Shown: positions 44,325-56,375, counted from the stretch's first letter. The stretch is DNA of 64,000 bases from Pegoplata infirma (GCA_963921195.1 OY992537.1:31541911-31605910); one strand, 5' to 3'. Numbers and translations are program-made. Notes: a model not told the origin generated them from the letters alone.

Positions 44325-45612
44325 AGGAAGTATCTCAACCCTTATAAACCGATTTGCCTGAAACTTAAAATATATATTAAAGAGACGATTTTAAGGTTGG
44401 GGTGTCTCGGCTTATCGGCCATATCACTGTTTCAAAATTTCGTTGTCCCCTTATGAAACAATGTGGACCTCCGGGAAAATTTCGATAACTCCCGAACTAA
44501 CAGGAATATCCTCATAAGCAAAAATACGTGTCGGCTTAAATTTAATAAAGATTATTTCGTATTCATAAGGACATCGTAGGTCTATGTCTTCATATAAATA
44601 CCCCACAAAATTTACTCATTTTCATGAAAAAAGTATTTAACGAAGCCAAACTTTTACAAGGTTGTGCCACCGTCGGATAGGCATTAAAAAAACCTTTCTT
44701 CTCATATGTAAACATCATATAGTTTTTTAGAAAGAAATGGCTGAAAAATCCAAAAAACTACTTTTTCGCCATTTTTTGACCCATGATTTGAACCCCTAAA
44801 TCCCTGATATGGCCGATAAGCCGAGACACCTCAACCTTAGAATTGTCTCTTTTATATACACTCAAAAAAAATAAAACTGTAAAGTTAGCAAAAAATTTAG
44901 TTAAATTTAACTAAAAAAGCACCTGATTTTGGGCCTACTAAATTTCTAGTTAATATAACTAAAAATATTTAGCTAACTTTTCGTAGAATGAATGTAGCAA
45001 AAAAAAAAGCGTAACTTTAACTAAACATTTAGCTGAAAATTTCGTAACATTTTTATATACATATTTACAAAAAAATAGTTGAATTCAGCTAAAATGTTTG
45101 TTACTTTTTGTAAACTAAAATTAACAAAATATTTTGTGTTTTTTTCTTTTTTACATTTTTAGGTTGACATTTTTTTTTTATTTCACCGAACACTTTAAAC
45201 ACTAACACTTCACTTATTTTTTTCTATTTTTTTTACAGCATTAAGTTCAGCTTAAGTAGAACTTATGAGATTTGCATAGGAGGCTACACAAGAAATTTCT
45301 AAAATAGTAATCACTCTTTTCACTTAACAAATATGTTACGAAAAATCAGCAAATTAATTAGTAAAAATTCGTTAACTCAGTTTTAAAGTCAACAAAAAAA
45401 AACTTAATTCAAAATTTGTTCAAAACTAGTATTTTGGTAAATTGAACTTAACTAAAAAAAGTAGTTCAAAAGCTGATTTTAACTAAAAATTTGCTGAAAA
45501 GCCAGTTAACTCAACTTAACTAAAAAAAAATTGTTGACCTTACAGTTTTATTTTTTTGAGTGTATATTTTACGTTTCATGCAAATCGGTTAATAAGGGTT
45601 GAGATACTTCCC
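44325..45612. mobile_element. GTCTCGGCTTATCGG foldback, split by a MITE
   Basis: Arms at 44325-44426 ('cgatttgcctgaaac', 'gtgtctcggcttatcggcc') and 44800-44858 plus 45563-45612 ('ggccgataagccgagac', 'gtttcatgcaaatcgg') are inverted. The right arm is cut by the 704-bp MITE. Single-orientation relatives are at 25075 and 47090. Confidence 0.65.
44859..45562. mobile_element. 704-bp CACTCAAAAAAA element
   Basis: Inverted ends of about 25 bp beginning CACTCAAAAAAAATAAAACT, flanked by TA (44857-44858, 45563-45564). The interior is full of 'ttagttaaatttaacta' motifs. No A-box/B-box pair was found in its centre, unlike the 751/815-bp family. Non-coding. Confidence 0.8.
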
Positions 45613-45624
45613 TTGTTGAGTATA

Positions 45625-45852
45625 TTGAAAAATATGAGATTTTTTCCATAGAACAAATGTCTTGAAATCTAATAATTTTTTAATAGGAAAAAATGTTTCA
45701 GAATCAGTAAATTTACTTCAGGAAAACTATCTTAGAACCTGAGACTTTTTCTACAGGAAAAATGTTTCACAAGAAAGTACTCCAACCCTTATGATCCGAT
45801 TTGCCTAAAACTAAAGAATTGTAAAAATGTGTAAATTTTGGCAGGTATTTAT
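45625..45852. repeat. Degenerate CAGAATCTGAGA minisatellite
   Basis: Loose repeats of 'tcagaatctgagac' plus 'tttttctataggaaaaatg', roughly 40-45 bp per unit. The same repeat occurs at 47385-48080, 53066-53340 and 56130-56365. Confidence 0.55.
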
Positions 45853-45860
45853 GTAAATAC

Positions 45861-47070
45861 TAGAGTTGTCAGTCGATTAAGAATAATTCGATTAATCGAT
45901 CAAATAAAACCCAACTCTTGTTCGAATAATTCAAAAATGACGATTTTCGAATAACGAATAAATCGATTAATTAATGTCGATTAATCGAACAATTTTTTTT
46001 AATTAAAAAATTAAATAAATGCTAAGAATTTAATTTATTCTCATAAATTTTGAAAGATTTTATACAAAATGTAGGAAAGTTAAAATATATTGTAGCCATA
46101 GCCCTGGATAGCACATCCATTATAGAATTAGGAAAAATTAATAATTCTTATGCATCAGACTTACTAAAACGTATTAAAATAAGAATTAATGAGAGACGTA
46201 TAAAAATGTTAAATACGGTAATAATTTTTCTAAATTCTGGAAATTTTCCGAGCAATGAAAGTTTCTTAAAATATTCTCCAAAAAGCGAAACAAAATAATA
46301 TGCAAATGAATTATACTCCAGATTATTTTATGTTGAAAGTAATCACAATAATTCAGATAAAACTATTGAAATAGAGGAAGTTATTAGTAATGAAAATAAT
46401 AATCTTTTATGCGAGTTAAATAATTCAATTCAAAGTACATATTAAAAATTCAGAAAATAAAATGGACTTCAGCGATATATCAGACGATATGGTATATTTG
46501 GGAAAATCTGAAAAAAGAACAGAAAAATTAGATAAACTTTTGTATGCTCTTCTTACTATATCACCTACTTCAACAATTAGCGAAAGAATCGTTTGAAAGC
46601 AAAAAAATTGAGTAAACTTTTATTTTTAAAAGATTATTTCTTAAGAACAACTTAAATTGTCTTATTTGACAAAAATTAAAATCATTTATGATATACATAT
46701 TTTGTCTGAATTCTTCAAATAATAATTTGTATTTGAATTATTTCTCAACAAGTATTAAAATCGACATCCGTTAATTAAAAGTGATCTCAGTTATTCAATT
46801 TTTAAGTTTTTTTAACTTTTAAATATTTTATTTTTAAGTTTTTTATGCATTTTTTCGTTAATAAAAATTTTAACTTTCTTATTTTAAGTTATTTTATATG
46901 AATCGTTTATTTTTTTTGTTAATAAAAATATTTTTTAAAATAATTTTTTTATTCGTTATTCTCTTCGATTAATCGAATAAATTTTGATCTTTAATCGTTT
47001 GATCGAACGAGGAAAAACAATTATTTGAATTATTCGAACAAAGTTGAAAGTCGAATAATTGACAACTCTA
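45861..47070. mobile_element. hAT element with broken transposase
   Basis: Ends TAGAGTTGTC and its complement with a perfect 8-bp duplication GTAAATAC (45853-45860, 47071-47078). Both subterminal regions contain 'gattaatcgat'-type repeats. The interior keeps a recognisable hAT transposase C-terminal remnant, which makes this the best-supported hAT in the window. Confidence 0.9.
46050..46594 (+). pseudogene. hAT transposase C-terminal remnant, frameshifted
   Basis: One frame starts at 46050 (82 codons; ...YIVAIALDSTSIIELG...), stopping at 46298. In another frame, 46504-46594 encodes LDKLLYALLTISPTSTISERIV and a stop. ...IsPTSt.SER.Fs is the classic end of the hAT dimerisation domain. At least one frameshift and several stops lie between. 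The N-terminal BED finger and the catalytic core are missing. Its location inside an element with hAT ends and 8-bp duplication supports the call. Confidence 0.75.
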
Positions 47071-47078
47071 GTAAATAC

Positions 47079-48080
47079 ATAACCTAACGATATCTGTATG
47101 AATATAAAAACATAACCTAACGATAGCTGTATGAATATTAAATTATCTTTATCAAATTTAAGTTGACGAGTATTTTGACTTTATTCCTGTTAATTTGAAA
47201 GTTATCGGAATTTGCCGAAGGTTCACATTGCTTCATAAAGTGCCAATGAAATTTTTAAACACTGATATGACCATAAGCAGAGACACCCTAACCTTAAAAT
47301 CGTCTTTTTATATACGTTTTATGTTTCAGGCAAATCGATGTATAACGGAAGGAATACTTTCCTTGTCGAAAAATGTTTCATAACCTGATTATTTTTCTGT
47401 AAAAAAACACTTTTAAGAATCTTTTATTTCTATAAAGGAACAATTTCTTAGAATCTTAGAAATTTTTTACAGAAAAAATATTTCAGAATATGAGACTATT
47501 CCTTTAAAAAAATGTTTTAAAATCAGAAATTTTTTCTAAAGAAATAATTTCTAAGAAAAATTTTCAGAATCTAAGACTATGAAAAAATATGTCTAAATAT
47601 GAGACTTTTCCTAAAATTTTTTTTTCTCAAAATTTGTAAAATTGCCTCAAACAATGTTAAAAAGCAATGCAGACTTTAATTTTTCTAATCAGAATCTAAT
47701 TATTAAGGAAAGGGGAGAACGTTTTAGTTCGATTAATTTTATTTAAAAAAAAAAATACTGTTTATAGCTCGATTGTTTTCTAAGGAAAATGAAAAGGATT
47801 TAGATTCTGAGAATTTTTTAACAAAAAAAAACTTTAAATTCTTTTCTAATGACTAAAAATCTTTAATCTTTCTACTGGACAATGTCTTAAAATTTTTCTG
47901 TAGGCAAATATTAAAGAGTTTTCTATATGGAAAATATCTCAAAATCTTACAATTTTTCTGGAGAAAAAATTTCAAAATCAGTTATTTATTCTGGATGATA
48001 CATGTCTTAACACTGATACCATTTCTATTGGAAAACTGTTTTAGAATCTGGAAGTTTAACAACCAGAAAAATGTTTTAAT
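47079..48080. repeat. GTCTCGGCTT-family relic and minisatellite
   Basis: 47090-47360 repeats phrases of the 25075 family ('aacgata(t/g)ctgtatgaata', 'aagcagagacacc', 'gtttcaggcaaatcg'). 47385-48080 is the degenerate CAGAATCTGAGA minisatellite. Confidence 0.5.
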
Positions 48081-48690
48081 ACCTGACATTTTTTCTTCCG
48101 ATGTTGTGAAGTTTGCGAGAACGAATTGGGACAAAATTAAAAGTAAAAATAGAAATTCTTGCGATGAATCATATTTATTAATTTTGATGCTCTGAGCACG
48201 AATAGCAAAAAAATTGTAAAAGCTGTCAAACGGTTTTCGAAACATCGCTATTTAAAACTTAAAATGGCGGTTTTCCTACGTTGAAGAAATTTATTTAAAA
48301 ATTTATTTTCCTTGACATTATAAATGAATTCAGACGGGCTTTTATTTAAACTCAATTTAAGCCAAATCTGATAAGGAAATAACCCGTGGTTCTTTCGATT
48401 AAAATTCCGGATTTTTCGATGCCGGATTTTTGATAAATTGACTTTTTTAACAAATGAAAAATTTCACCACGGGTTCTAAAAAATTTTTAAAATAAAAATT
48501 TGAAAAAATGATAGCCCGTAAAAAATATGCAAGAATTTATATTTTTGAGATTGTTGTGTATGTCGTTGTAATTTGATAAATATTTAATCAAGGGAACTTG
48601 ACACAAACTTTAACATTTTTCCAATATTTAACCACGCCTCCTCCAAAAGCACAATTTTCTTAGTTACATTTAGGGCTATCAATACCACCT
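48081..48690. other. Spacer, no gene seen
   Basis: Nothing recognised beyond short AT-rich frames. Confidence 0.35.
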
Positions 48691-48691
48691 A

Positions 48692-48910
48692 CACAGAGGG
48701 AACAGTTTAGTTGTGCCAGCCGAATTTAGAGCCAACTGCATTGTTTAATAACAACAACCGAAAATTTCGAAACCAAAATTTGTTTTGAAAATTTAACTTC
48801 TGTTGGTTCAAATATATTTCGGTAATCGCAACCGAAAATTTCGATTGTTGTAATTAAACTATGCTGTTGGCTCTAAATTCGGCTGGCACAATTAAATTGT
48901 TTTCTCTTTG
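48692..48910. mobile_element. 219-bp CACAGAGGG MITE, nearly full palindrome
   Basis: Left end CACAGAGGGAACAGTTTAG, right end complement of CAAAGAGAAAACAATTTAA, flanked by TA. Inverted arms of roughly 100 bp share 'gccagccgaatttagagcc' and 'aaccgaaaatttcg'. Confidence 0.75.
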
Positions 48911-50392
48911 TATTCAGAGAATTTTGATTTGGAATCCCTCATATGTACATTTGAATGCAACAATGTTTGTCAAAAGGTATAGAAACTAAATTGGAAAACG
49001 CTAATGTAGGGAATGTTTTTTTTTTTCCTTATTTTTAATTGTTTTTTTACCTATAGGTAAAAAATAAAGTTTTTTCCCAGAATTAATCAAAATATTCGAA
49101 ATTGTATCTATTTTACTATAACAAATTAGAAACAAATATATTTAAGCTGTCACTTTTTCAGCTGTCGAATAAATATTGAATATTCTCTTAATTTTGCGTA
49201 TCAATATAGTAATTTAAGCTTTCTTACACATTTAACAACTTTGGTATCTTATAACTTTAAGCTGACAACGTTATAAATCACTCACTAGTTGTAACATATT
49301 TATGTGTCCTAATTTCTACCTTTCAATTTCAAAAAGCTACACCATTTTCCGGTAAATTCAATAATTTCGGTTTTTTTTTAGAATTTGTTATTTTCTTTAT
49401 TAAACAAGAATTTTTAGCAAAAAAATAAATATTTTTACTTTTGGAAACTTTCGTTCCTCTCTTTTTAAAATATGTAATTTTAGAAGGGCAATTGAAGGGC
49501 ATAGATTCTGTGTCGCAACCCTTTTTTAAAGCTCTGCATTATCAAGGAACTCCAAAGCTTTCCTTTACTTAAAGTTCCCTACTTTGGAACACTTCGACAC
49601 ATTTCCCAGAAGTTCTATGAAGTTCATTTTGTAAACTTAAGCTCAACGTTACAGCTATGGCAGGAATACCAATCCGATCAGCTTTTAAGAAAGGCTTTTT
49701 AAATGTTTTTATTCCATCCCATTGTGCGATGTAAAAAAGAAGATTATTTATTTATTCCTTGTTAAATATCAAAGAAATAATTAAAAAAAAAAAACTAACT
49801 AAAAATTCTTAGAAAAACTGGAAATGATGTAGTTTTATTACGTTCTACTCTGTGTTATTTTGTCATTTTGTTTTCCAGGAAAATTTGATTGTCATGATAC
49901 TAAAGGGATTATATGTGTCTTCATCTTATTATATTAGGGTGTTATTTTCTGTGTATTTTCTATGTATAAAAGAAACATGATATTAACAAACATTATCTCT
50001 TTCCTTAAATATGTTGATATATGTTAAAGTATCATGTGTGGTCTGGAAAATTAAAAAAAAATGTTTTTTATATATGAAAGTTTTTTTTTTATTTTCTTTT
50101 AAAGCTGTACATAAAAAAGTGTCATTGAACTTTAAAGATCTGATCTCTTAACTAGTGAAAGACGACTGTCGTAGAATTGAATTAAATGAGTCATAATGAG
50201 CGAAGTATTTTTTTTTTTTAATAAATTTCAGAATGACATTTAAAAAAACAAGTGAGAACTCTATTTGGCGGTGCCAAATTTATATTTTTTTTTAATTTTG
50301 TCAATATTTAAATTTATCTGAATTTTTCGAAGTTTTTTTTAAATTATTTTAGGTTTTCGATTAGAGTTTTATTTTAGCTCGAGGCCCAAAAA
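48911..50392. other. AT-rich spacer, no gene seen
   Basis: No element ends or domains recognised. 50245-50290 has a degraded HINE 3' end ('aacaagtgaga', 'ggcggtgcc'). Confidence 0.4.
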
Positions 50393-51397
50393 TATTTCTA
50401 TTTGCGAATTTTGAACTCTTGCCCAAAACATTAAATCATGATAATGTTTTGCGGAAGATTTGGGTGTACTTACCAAAGCAAAGTTTTTTAGAAAAAATAA
50501 TGTTATACTTATTACTTTGCTATTCCATGCAAAACAAATTGAAACATCAGTCGAGGACCCCATTAAAAAACCAAAAGAGCTGTACATTTCGTAAGTGAGT
50601 GCAAAAATAAGTACAAAAAAGTGTTTTTACATTTTGGAGAGTATAAAAGATTCGGCACCAAAGAATATACCACTCTCATTTGTTTTATGTACATTTGATA
50701 AACAAATAGAAAATTTTTATACAAAAAGCTTAGACTTGGTGAAAAAGTAGTTTTGGTAATTTTTTTTTCACGAAAAACCAAATTATGTTAAAAAAAATTT
50801 AATGAACCCAACATTTTTGGTGAAAAAAAATTTGATAAAAAAAAGATTTTGATGAATTTTTTTGATGAAAAGAAAAATTTTTTGATGTTAAAAAAAAATT
50901 GATGAAAAAAAATATGAAAAAAAAAATTAACTGAATTTTATTTAGTTCGGTCTGAGTCCATATTAATTATTTCTGAGAAATAAAAATTGTTGTACACTGA
51001 GAAAGTCTGAAAAAAATCTAGTGACAACACAGGCTAAAAAAAAAAATTGGTGAGAAAAAAATTGATAATAAAAAATTTGACGAAAAAAAATAATAAAAAA
51101 AATATGATAAAAAAAAATTTATGAAAAAAAAAATTTTGATAAAAAAAAAATTTTGATGAAAAAAAATTGATGCACAAAAAAATTGATAAAAAATGCTATG
51201 AAAAAAAAAGTTTGATAAAAAAAAAAAAATAATGAAAAAAAAATTTGATAAAAAAAAAATTTGATGGAAAAGAAAAATTGATGAAAAAAAAAAAAAAATT
51301 TATGAAAAAAAAAAGTTTGATGAAAAAAAAAAAATTATGAAAAAAAAAATTTTTTTGTTGAAAAATAATTGTGTTACTTTTTATTCAGCAGCTGGTG

Positions 51398-52893
51398 AAA
51401 AATAAATCGAGATTTTGACGAAACAGCATCTTTTTATAGCATACCGAAGGGCATCCAAAGAGCGCACTTGAGGATGCATTAAAAGTAAGGGGAAAAAATT
51501 AAAATTTTTTGTTAAGATTTTTTATATAAAACTTAAAATATAAAATTATACTTTGATAAAATTTCATGCATGCTTTCCTTTTGAATACATTTAACACTTT
51601 TTGAATAAAAAACCATGAGTTTTAGGCAAAGACACATGATTTCACTGCATCTTTATTGCGCATTAATCAGCGCTGCAAAGAGTGCTTCAATCATAATACC
51701 TCACATTTTAAATGAAAACCAAAAATTGACACCATTTCCACTTTAGTTTCAGAAAATACAAATTATATTACAAAAAATGTCCAATCATATTTTAGAATCT
51801 CCAATTATATTTAAAAATGTCCAATTATATTTAAAAAATTTCCAATATAATTGAAAATTTTTGAAATGTAATTAAAATTTTTTTGGTTATAAATGGTAAT
51901 ATCTGAAATCTAAATGGAAGTTTCTGAAATAAAATTTGAAATTTTCGAAATATAATTGGAAATTTTTTAAATGTAATTGGAACTCTTAGGCGATATTTCT
52001 TCCAAATGCTTGCAGGGAGTCAACTGATTTTCAGAATTATTGTTTTCTGTAAAGACAGTCGAGCTCAGGCTCTAATTATAATTATGTATTATAATTTTTT
52101 GATTTGTTATATATGGTTTTGAATTGAGAAAAGTGTGAAAGAAAAATTTTTATTTTCTAAAAATTTAGACATCCTGGTTTGTTTCTTACTAGTTTCATAT
52201 TATCCAGTTATAATAATCTTCAGAAAAACTTTTAATGTCAAGTTTATTTAGTTAATAGTCAATAAAACTCTATATGTGAAAATTTTTAACAGATCGCAGC
52301 CGACAAGGATTGAACTCATCATCATCTGTAATACTTTGCTATTAACTGCTTGTAACGTACAATCACTCTAGACCGATATGCCAAGTAGGCTGTTAAGCAA
52401 GTATCAACTAAATCTGATTTTTTAGAATTAGTCAATTGTATTTAAGATTTTCCAATTGCATTCAGAAATAGTCAATTTTATTTCAGATTTTACAGACATA
52501 CTATGAGATGAGTAACTTTTTTAAAGCAATAAATTAAAAATACTCTATTATGACAATATCATATATAGAAATATTTTTGGGCCTCGAACTAGAATAAAAC
52601 CAATCGAATATTTATAATTTGTATTTCAGAAATAGTCAAATGTGCTTTATTTTTATTTTGCCAAAATCAACTCTAAAAATATATGTACATGAATTCACTG
52701 CATCTTTATAGCGATCTTTTCAGCTCTTTAAAGAGATGTGAATTCAGAGCGCTTTTTCGGTGTGTCCAACCAGCGCTCTAAAGTGTAACATCGCCTTAGA
52801 GAATCATGCATGAATTCAGCACGTTTGGATGCGCTCCTTGACTTGAGTTTCCTTTCCAAAAGCTGCTGCCAGTTCAGCAAAATTTCTGCTGGG
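51398..52893. mobile_element. CCCAGCA inverted-repeat element, copy B, with SINE-like insert
   Basis: Matches copy A (14873-15622) at both sides ('gacgaaacagcatcttttta', 'cagcgctgcaaagagtgctt'; 'gaattcactgcatctttata', 'gcgctttttcggtgtg'), right end TTTCTGCTGGG intact, left CCCAGC lost. The extra length is partly an expanded 'tccaattatatttaaaa' repeat (51780-51980) and partly the insert at 52040-52413. Confidence 0.7.
52040..52413 (-). mobile_element. tRNA-derived SINE-like insertion
   Basis: Absent from copy A of the host element and bounded by imperfect direct repeats of 16-17 bp (52024-52039 'ctgattttcagaatta'; 52414-52430 'ctgattttttagaatta'), as for retroposed sequences. On the minus strand the head contains A-box-like TGGCATATCGGTCTA (52369-52383) and B-box GAGTTCAATCC (52307-52317). 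Length about 374 bp. The rest of the body is unrecognised and no clear poly(A) tail is seen. Confidence 0.6.
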
Positions 52894-53065
52894 ATTATTC
52901 AAGTAACAAACCCAAGTTATTAAAATTTTTGGTTTTAAGAAAATAAAAATAGTAATTCTTGTTTTCTTTTTTGTTAATTGTTAGCTTATATAGTCAAACT
53001 GAGGTGGCGTCCTGCAACTTTTTTAAAATTAGACACCAGCCTTAAAACATTATCATGTTAAAATG

Positions 53066-53394
53066 TCTCAGAATCGAAAAATATTTCTTTAAAAAAATGT
53101 CTAAGATAATATTCTAAGATAATATTTCAGAATCTGAGATTATTCATGTTTGAAATATGAATAAATAGGAAAAGCTGACAGTGGGACCTTTTCTATAGGA
53201 AAAAGTCTTAGAGTTGTAGACAAAAAGCATCTCAGCCTCTTTCAGTATAAAGAAAAAATATTCTGGATTCTGAGAATTTTTCATAGGAAAAATTATTAAG
53301 AACCTGAGAGTTTTTCTATAGATAAAATGCGCATCAGCAAACAAAAAATAGGCGTTATGACGGAACAGGTAGAAAAAACTTTCAGTACATTGCA
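53066..53394. repeat. Degenerate CAGAATCTGAGA minisatellite
   Basis: 'tcagaatcgaaaaatatttc', 'cagaatctgagattattc', 'attctgagaatttttcatagg' and similar, 40-45 bp spacing, ending at the 160-bp array unit. Confidence 0.55.
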
Positions 53395-53520
53395 AAAGGC
53401 GGGGCAGTTTACACCCCCCTGTCCGATCGCCCGTTGATACAGACTTAAGTTCCCCCTCGGTTAGTACTATCTGTGGATAAAGTTTTGTTAAAATCGGTAT
53501 AGTCGTTTAAGATAGAGTTT
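53395..53520. repeat. Detached unit of the 160-bp array
   Basis: 'cggttagtactatctgtgg', 'aaaatcggtatagtcgttta' equal one unit of the array at 55085-56045. About 1.56 kb of other sequence separates them. Confidence 0.6.
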
Positions 53521-53656
53521 GCAAAACGATTAAAATCGTAATCGTAATCGCGATTAATATCACCAATTAATCGTAATCGTATTCGACAAAAAAATCATGC
53601 GATTACGATTAATCATTTTCTATCTAATACACTGTTTTTATAACGAATTTTAAATA
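53521..53656. repeat. CGATTAATCGTAATCG cluster
   Basis: Dense 'atcgtaatcgtaatcg' and 'gattacgattaatc' inverted and direct motifs, similar in style to the subterminal repeats of the TAGAGTTGTC hAT but without matching ends. Confidence 0.45.
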
Positions 53657-53658
53657 TC

Positions 53659-54598
53659 GAGGGCCTATATTCAAAACCCTCTATCTTCCATTTTCACGAA
53701 AATTACTTTTTGATGGCAAAATATTCAGTAAAACGGCCCTCATCTATGGTGTAAAATTCAGAACAAAAATATTTTTTTTGCGATTTTATTTGGATTTTTG
53801 GTTTTCTCTATCTCTTACACAATTAATTTTTCTGAATGCAAAACCCTCTATCTTTTCAAATAATTAATTTACAAATATTTGTTTTGAATAATTTTATCAT
53901 GCATTACATGTTTTCATACTAATTTTTGCATGCTGCACATGAATTTATCAACAAAATTCCAGAACCACGATTTTGGTCCACTGATGCTAATTTTTTCTGA
54001 TAATTCTTGTTTGACTTTTTTAAAAAGTATGTCTCAAACTTTAGATGTCTTGTGTACATTGTGAAACAAAAATTTTTATCTTAAAAATCCCGATGCTGAT
54101 CAGCATCTGTGGACCAAAATCCCGTTTTTATTTTTTTTTACTATTTCTAACATAACATACTCAACAGTTTGTCAACTTTTGAGACGAATTCGGTAAAAAA
54201 AATAATTTTTGTTTTAACAATCCGCACCTGTGGACCAAAACCGCGATTTCGAAATTATTTATAAGCCGTTATCATTAATAAATTACGTTAAAAATTAACC
54301 GATGTCATAAATGAAATCATAATAATTCATTTTTATTAAAATGCAAAACCCTCTATCTGATCATTTTCATTCCTGTACTTAATATTTTTGAGAAACAAAA
54401 CCCTCTATCTATCCTCTAAAATCCCCAATAGTGCAAAATTTTAAAAACGAATTATATGTCAGATTCAGTAGTTGATTTAAAAAAATATTGTAGAATATCG
54501 AATTTTAATTACTCTAACAATTCGCGAAATAAACAGTTTTTTGGCTCTCCTGAAAAGTTGTGTTTTTTTAGATAGAGGGTTTTGAATATAGGCCCTCG
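53659..54598. mobile_element. GGGCCTATATTC-ended MITE with repeated end motif
   Basis: Perfect inverted ends of about 26 bp starting GGGCCTATATTCAAAACCCT. TCGA on both sides is a possible 4-bp duplication. The sub-motif 'aaaaccctctatct' recurs at least three times in the interior, and 'tgtggaccaaaa' twice. Boundaries are accurate to a few bases. Non-coding. Confidence 0.7.
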
Positions 54599-54601
54599 AT
54601 A

Positions 54602-55084
54602 TATTATATTGACCTACGATTCACTTAACTTATTTGCATTTTCTCTTTCCTTTTTTCTTGTAAAAGTAATTTAAATTTAAAGTAAAATTTATATGTTCAT
54701 CTAAGTAACCCCACAATTTTGATTTTACAATAGCTGGATTTGGTCTAAAAATTCGGGCATGAAGTTTTATCAAAAAACTTATTTTTTTCCTCTGGTTGTA
54801 GACTGAAGACGCTCTTTCTAAATTTCCTTATAAATTTTCACACAATCAGCTCTTCAGTGGCCATTGGCAGGTATTCTGACACGAAATTCGAAAGATTATA
54901 ATTTTCGGGACGCCCAAATATATACATATAAAAGTAATTTTTGCGGAATGTTTTTTCTACCAAAGGATTCTCATTACAAATTTCAAGAGTATAGGATCGT
55001 TATTTCATAAAATATGAAAAGGACAAAAAGTACACTTTGGCATATAGTTGAGAAACAGGAAAAAATATTTTTTGATTAAATACT
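54602..55084. other. Spacer, no gene seen
   Basis: Lies between the MITE and the 160-bp array. No ends or coding signal recognised. Confidence 0.35.
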
Positions 55085-56105
55085 AAGGGTTGCGGCATTT
55101 TAAGCCCCTTTGCCCTATCGCCTCATTAAGTACTATCTGTGGTGAAAATTTTATGAAAATTGGTGCAGCCGTTTTCCCCTGATTGCGGAACAGACATGTG
55201 TCTGTGGTGAAAGTTTTATTAAAATCGGTTTAGTCGTTTAAACGTGATTACGGTACATGAAGAAAAAACTTTCAGTATAGTACAAAGGGGAGTATCAATA
55301 TATTCCCCTTTGTCCAAACGCGATCTATTGTAGCTCATAGTTTTCGCCTAGGGTAATACTATATGTTGTGAAAATTTCATGAAAGTCGGTTCAGCCGTTT
55401 AAGCGTGATTTCGGGAAAGGCAGAAATATCGTTCAATTAAAAAAAGAGGCTTGGCATTTTCCGCCCCTGTGTCCAAACACGCTCTATTGTGGTTCATGGT
55501 TTCCGCCTCGGTCAGTACTATCTGTGGTAAAAATTTCATTAAAATTGGTTCACCCGTTTATGCGTAAGTACGAAACGGGCAGAAATAATTTTAAATGTAA
55601 TGAAAAGGGGCGTGGCATTTTACGCCCCATTTTTCCATCGCCCTTTATGTTGGCTCATAGTTTACGCCCCGGTTACTACTATCTGTGGTGAAAATTTCAT
55701 GAAAATCGGTTCAGCGGTTTAAGCGTAATTGCGGAAAACGCAGAAATAACTTTTAATGTAATACAAAGGGGGCGTGGTATTTTACGCCCCTTTTTTCGAT
55801 CTCCCTCTATTGGGAATATTGTTTCAGCCTCGGTCAGTACTATCTGTGGTAAAAATTTCATTATAATCGGTTTAGCAGTTTATGCGTTATTACGGAAAAG
55901 GAAAAATAAAGTTTCATAAAATAATAAGGGGCGTGGCATTTTACGCCCCTTTGTCCGATCGCGGTCTCTTATGGCCTATAGTTCCCGCCTCAGTTAGTAC
56001 TATCTGTGGTGAAAATTTCATGAAAATCGGTTCAGCCGTTCTCCCCTGATTGCGGAACAGACAGACAGACAGAAAGACAGACAGACAGACCAACCAACAC
56101 TCAGA
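55085..56105 (+). repeat. ~160-bp tandem array ending in CAGA microsatellite
   Basis: 'tactatctgtggt' recurs at about 55132, 55358, 55517, 55678, 55839 and 55999; the last four steps are 159-161 bp. Each unit holds 'aaaatttcatgaaaatcggttcagccgtttaagcg' (given in part) and 'ggggcgtggcattttacgcccc'. It ends in (CAGA)n at 56054-56088 and 'tttataatattaatagggaa', a tail style known from insect RTE-like LINEs and their SINEs (resemblance only). Confidence 0.75.
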
Positions 56106-56375
56106 TTTATAATATTAATAGGGAAATAGGGATGTCTCAGAATCAAAGACTTTTTCTGTAAGAAAACTTTTGAGATCCAAACTCTAAGTTTTTTTCTAAG
56201 GAAAAATATATCAGAATATAATAGATTTTTTTAAGGAAAAATGTCTTAGAATCTAAGAATTTTTTTGTAGGAAAAGTTTCTAGATTCTTCTGAGACTTTC
56301 TTAAGGAGACATTTTTCAAAATATCAAAAATTTTCTTAAATTCTAAAACCTTTTTTTTTTGAGTAAAAAATAAAC
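56106..56375. repeat. Degenerate CAGAATCTGAGA minisatellite
   Basis: 'ctcagaatcaaagactttttctg', 'gtcttagaatctaag', 'gattcttctgagactttc': same repeat as at 47385 and 53066. Confidence 0.5.

Larger units (their letters stand above)
50393..53065 (+). repeat. Array-bearing repeat family, split by the CCCAGCA element
   Basis: 50393-50700 carries the marker blocks ('gcgaattttgaactcttgcc', 'gtcgaggaccccattaaa', HINE-like 'gattcggcaccaaagaat'), 50760-51360 is an A-run/TTGATGAA array, then 'ttattcagcagctggtgaa'. After the insertion, 52894-53065 gives 'caaacccaagttatt', 'tatatagtcaaactgagg' and 'acaccagccttaaaacattatcatg'. Confidence 0.65.

Noticed and set aside
46050..46298. Host gene fragment
   Set aside because: It lies inside a hAT with perfect duplication, and the downstream TSTISER motif shows it is transposase.
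55085..56105. CRISPR array
   Set aside because: Repeats are long, diverged, without unique spacers, and the window is eukaryotic.
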